NCBI RefSeq assembly: GCF_018130465.1
Contig: NZ_JAFCKJ010000010.1
Coordinates: 1 to 64,000, forward strand
Origin: Bradyrhizobium canariense
GTDB taxonomy: Bacteria > Pseudomonadota > Alphaproteobacteria > Rhizobiales > Xanthobacteraceae
Length of the DNA: 64,000 bases
Direction of reading: 5' to 3'
Below the pieces are notes generated by a model. The model was not told the origin of the DNA, made no database searches, and saw only the letters and a program-made list of their open reading frames with translations. Every line of letters starts with the position of its first letter. The stretch's first letter is position 1. The translations under genes were made by a program, and so were the position numbers. This document shows positions 62,580 to 64,000 of the stretch, piece after piece.

Positions 62580-62667
62580 TGCACAGCTCCAGCGACTACC
62601 ATTCGCACGCCGATGCCGTGCCTGCCCGCGACGTCGCTTGCGATCGTGAGCACTGATTTCGACTTGG

Positions 62668-64000
62668 TTATTCCGCGGCTTCACCGTGACCGAGATAGGC
62701 GCCCATCAGGCGGGGATCGCGCGCGACCTCGGCGGCGGTGCCCTCGGCGACGATGCGGCCCGAGCTCAGTACGTAGCCGCGATGGGCGACCGACAGCGCC
62801 ATACGCGCGTTCTGCTCCACCAGCAGGATGGCCGTCCCTTGCCGATTGACCTCGACGAGCTTGCTGAAGACCTGCTCGACCAGCAGCGGAGCAAGGCCAA
62901 GCGACGGCTCGTCGAGCAGCAGCAGGCGCGGCCGGCTCATCAAGGCGCGCGCGATCGCGAGCATCTGCTGCTCGCCGCCGGAGAGCGAGAAAGCGAGCGA
63001 TGCGGACAGACGCCTAAGGTTGGGAAACAGCTCGAGCATTTCCTCGATCAGCCGGGCGAGCTCCGTATGCGGCCGGCCATAGGCGCCGATCTTGAGATTC
63101 TCAATCACGGTCAGCCCGCCGAACAGGCGGCGGCGTTCGGGCACCAGCGCGAGGCCTCTGCCGACCAAGCGCTCGGTCGGCTCCTTCGTCAATTCCTGGC
63201 CGGCGAAGCGTACCGATCCGGACGCCTGCGCTAGACGCGCGATCGCCTTCAACGTCGAGGATTTGCCGGCGCCGTTATTGCCGAGCAGCGCCACGAACTC
63301 GCCGGTGCCGACATTGAGCGACACTTTTCGCACGGCCTCGATATCGCCGTAGCGGACGGTGAGGTCAGCGACTTCGAGCAGCGGCGCGCCGGTGCCTTCG
63401 GCGGCACGGCCGATTTGCGTATGAAGCTCCGCCTCGCGGTCGGCCCGGCCGAGATAGGCCTCGATGACGGCCTCGTTGCTCTGGATCTCCGCGGGAGATC
63501 CTTCAGCGAGGACCTTGCCGAAATTGAGCACGGTGATGCGATCGGCGAGCGTCATCACCACTTCCATCTCGTGCTCGATCAGCAGGATCGTCATGCCGCG
63601 CGCATGAATCTGGCGGATCACCTCGATCAGCCGCGCGGTCTCGGCGTGGTTGAGGCCGCCATGCGGCTCGTCGAGCAGCACGAGGCGCGGCTCCAGCGCC
63701 AGCGCCTTGGCGATTTCGAGCAAACGCCGCTGACCCTGCGGCAACGAGGCCGCGCTGGTGTCGGCGACGTCAGCGAGCCCCACGAACTGGATGATCTCCT
63801 CGACCCGGCGCGCGTTCTCCTGGTCGAAGCGCCATGGATGCGCCCGCCCGTGCCGCGCGGCGAGCACGTTCTGGCGCACGGTCATCGAGGCAAACAAGCG
63901 GGTGTTCTGGAACGTGCGCGCCAGCCCCATCGCCGCGAGCTGGTGCAGCGGCTTCGACGTCACCACGGCGCCGGCAAAGCGAACCTCGCCTTCGGTCGGG
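62668..64000 (-). CDS. LivG-LivF fused branched-chain-type ABC ATPase, partial
   Basis: The coding frame is still open at the right edge (PTEGEVRFAG... just before the first visible Met), so the N-terminus and first Walker A are outside the window. Visible are the LivG-like half (GLARTFQNTRLFASMTV, LPQGQRRLLEIAKAL, Walker B LVLLDEPHGGL, IEHEMEVV) and, joined through a short linker after VIEAYLGRAD, a complete LivF-like half (Walker A GNNGAGKSSTLKAI, ALVPERRRLFGGLTV, LSGGEQQMLAIARAL, LLLDEPSLGLAP, LVEQNARMAL). Two nucleotide-binding domains in one chain is a known but less common arrangement. It would serve a Liv-type importer encoded beyond the edge, and leads the DhaK-DhaL-flavoprotein group. 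Confidence 0.9.
   Translation of the reverse strand, partial: PTEGEVRFAGAVVTSKPLHQLAAMGLARTFQNTRLFASMTVRQNVLAARHGRAHPWRFDQENARRVEEIIQFVGLADVADTSAASLPQGQRRLLEIAKALALEPRLVLLDEPHGGLNHAETARLIEVIRQIHARGMTILLIEHEMEVVMTLADRITVLNFGKVLAEGSPAEIQSNEAVIEAYLGRADREAELHTQIGRAAEGTGAPLLEVADLTVRYGDIEAVRKVSLNVGTGEFVALLGNNGAGKSSTLKAIARLAQASGSVRFAGQELTKEPTERLVGRGLALVPERRRLFGGLTVIENLKIGAYGRPHTELARLIEEMLELFPNLRRLSASLAFSLSGGEQQMLAIARALMSRPRLLLLDEPSLGLAPLLVEQVFSKLVEVNRQGTAILLVEQNARMALSVAHRGYVLSSGRIVAEGTAAEVARDPRLMGAYLGHGEAAE

Noticed and set aside
1-64000. CRISPR arrays, tRNA or rRNA genes, riboswitches
   Set aside because: No regularly spaced repeats, cloverleaf-like segments or known leader structures were noticed on reading; a covariance-model search would be needed to exclude small RNAs.

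Overview
The window is high-GC DNA with compact, co-directional operons, frequent GTG/TTG starts and a very large catabolic repertoire: CoA ligases, short-chain dehydrogenases, ABC uptake systems, hydantoinase-type and molybdenum enzymes. This composition suggests a soil alphaproteobacterium of the Bradyrhizobium/Rhodopseudomonas type (Nitrobacteraceae). That is inference from gene content, because no rRNA or other taxonomic marker is present. No tRNA, CRISPR array, insertion sequence or phage gene was seen.

Region A (about 0.2-25.1 kb) is a CoA-thioester catabolic island. It holds two paralogous acyl-CoA ligases, a third ligase of the feruloyl-CoA synthetase type, four paralogous short-chain dehydrogenases lacking the catalytic Tyr, an enoyl-CoA hydratase, two thiolases and a pair of acyl-CoA dehydrogenases. 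It also holds a nitronate-monooxygenase-type flavoprotein, a flavin reductase, a family III CoA-transferase, a kappa-GST/HCCA-isomerase-like protein, a GST, an Fe-dependent alcohol dehydrogenase, an MFS exporter, an orphan Liv-type binding protein, a TetR and an HxlR regulator. Four transcription units (1797>205, 15956>about 8240, 19577>17646, 23599>20452) share one promoter design: an AGTTC-N7-GAACT palindrome filling the gap between a TTGAC -35 box and a weak -10. I read this as one regulon, possibly controlled by the HxlR protein at 19.8 kb. The substrate is unknown; the enzyme set recalls degradation of a ring or branched carboxylic acid through CoA esters.

Region B (about 25.1-28.4 kb) is a scar with a decayed fabF-like ketosynthase and a fragment of an ABC ATPase, followed by an intact fatty acyl-CoA ligase.

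Region C (28.3-42.6 kb) is best read as a lysine (and D-amino acid) catabolic locus. On the minus strand lie a TPP enzyme, a saccharopine-dehydrogenase-fold enzyme (lysine 6-dehydrogenase candidate), a polar amino acid ABC transporter, two Asp/Glu-racemase-family proteins (one frameshifted) and a DadA-type dehydrogenase. Lrp and LysR regulators follow. On the plus strand lie HglS (2-oxoadipate dioxygenase/decarboxylase), an antiquitin-type aldehyde dehydrogenase and an aminotransferase. Together they can be ordered as lysine > aminoadipate semialdehyde > 2-aminoadipate > 2-oxoadipate > D-2-hydroxyglutarate.

Region D (42.6-48.4 kb) pairs a GntR/FCD regulator with a rare 1134-residue fusion (molybdopterin oxidoreductase + ferredoxin reductase + 2Fe-2S ferredoxin) and an AtoE-type short-chain fatty acid transporter.

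Region E (48.5-59.5 kb) is a LysR-controlled module: hydantoinase/oxoprolinase A and B, a nitrate/taurine-type ABC importer, an MmgE/PrpD protein and a D-threonine-aldolase-like PLP enzyme, with several translationally coupled junctions.

Region F (59.5-64 kb, minus strand) contains a GlcD/D-lactate-dehydrogenase-like flavoprotein, DhaL, a DhaK carrying a one-base frameshift, and a LivG-LivF fused ATPase that runs off the right edge.
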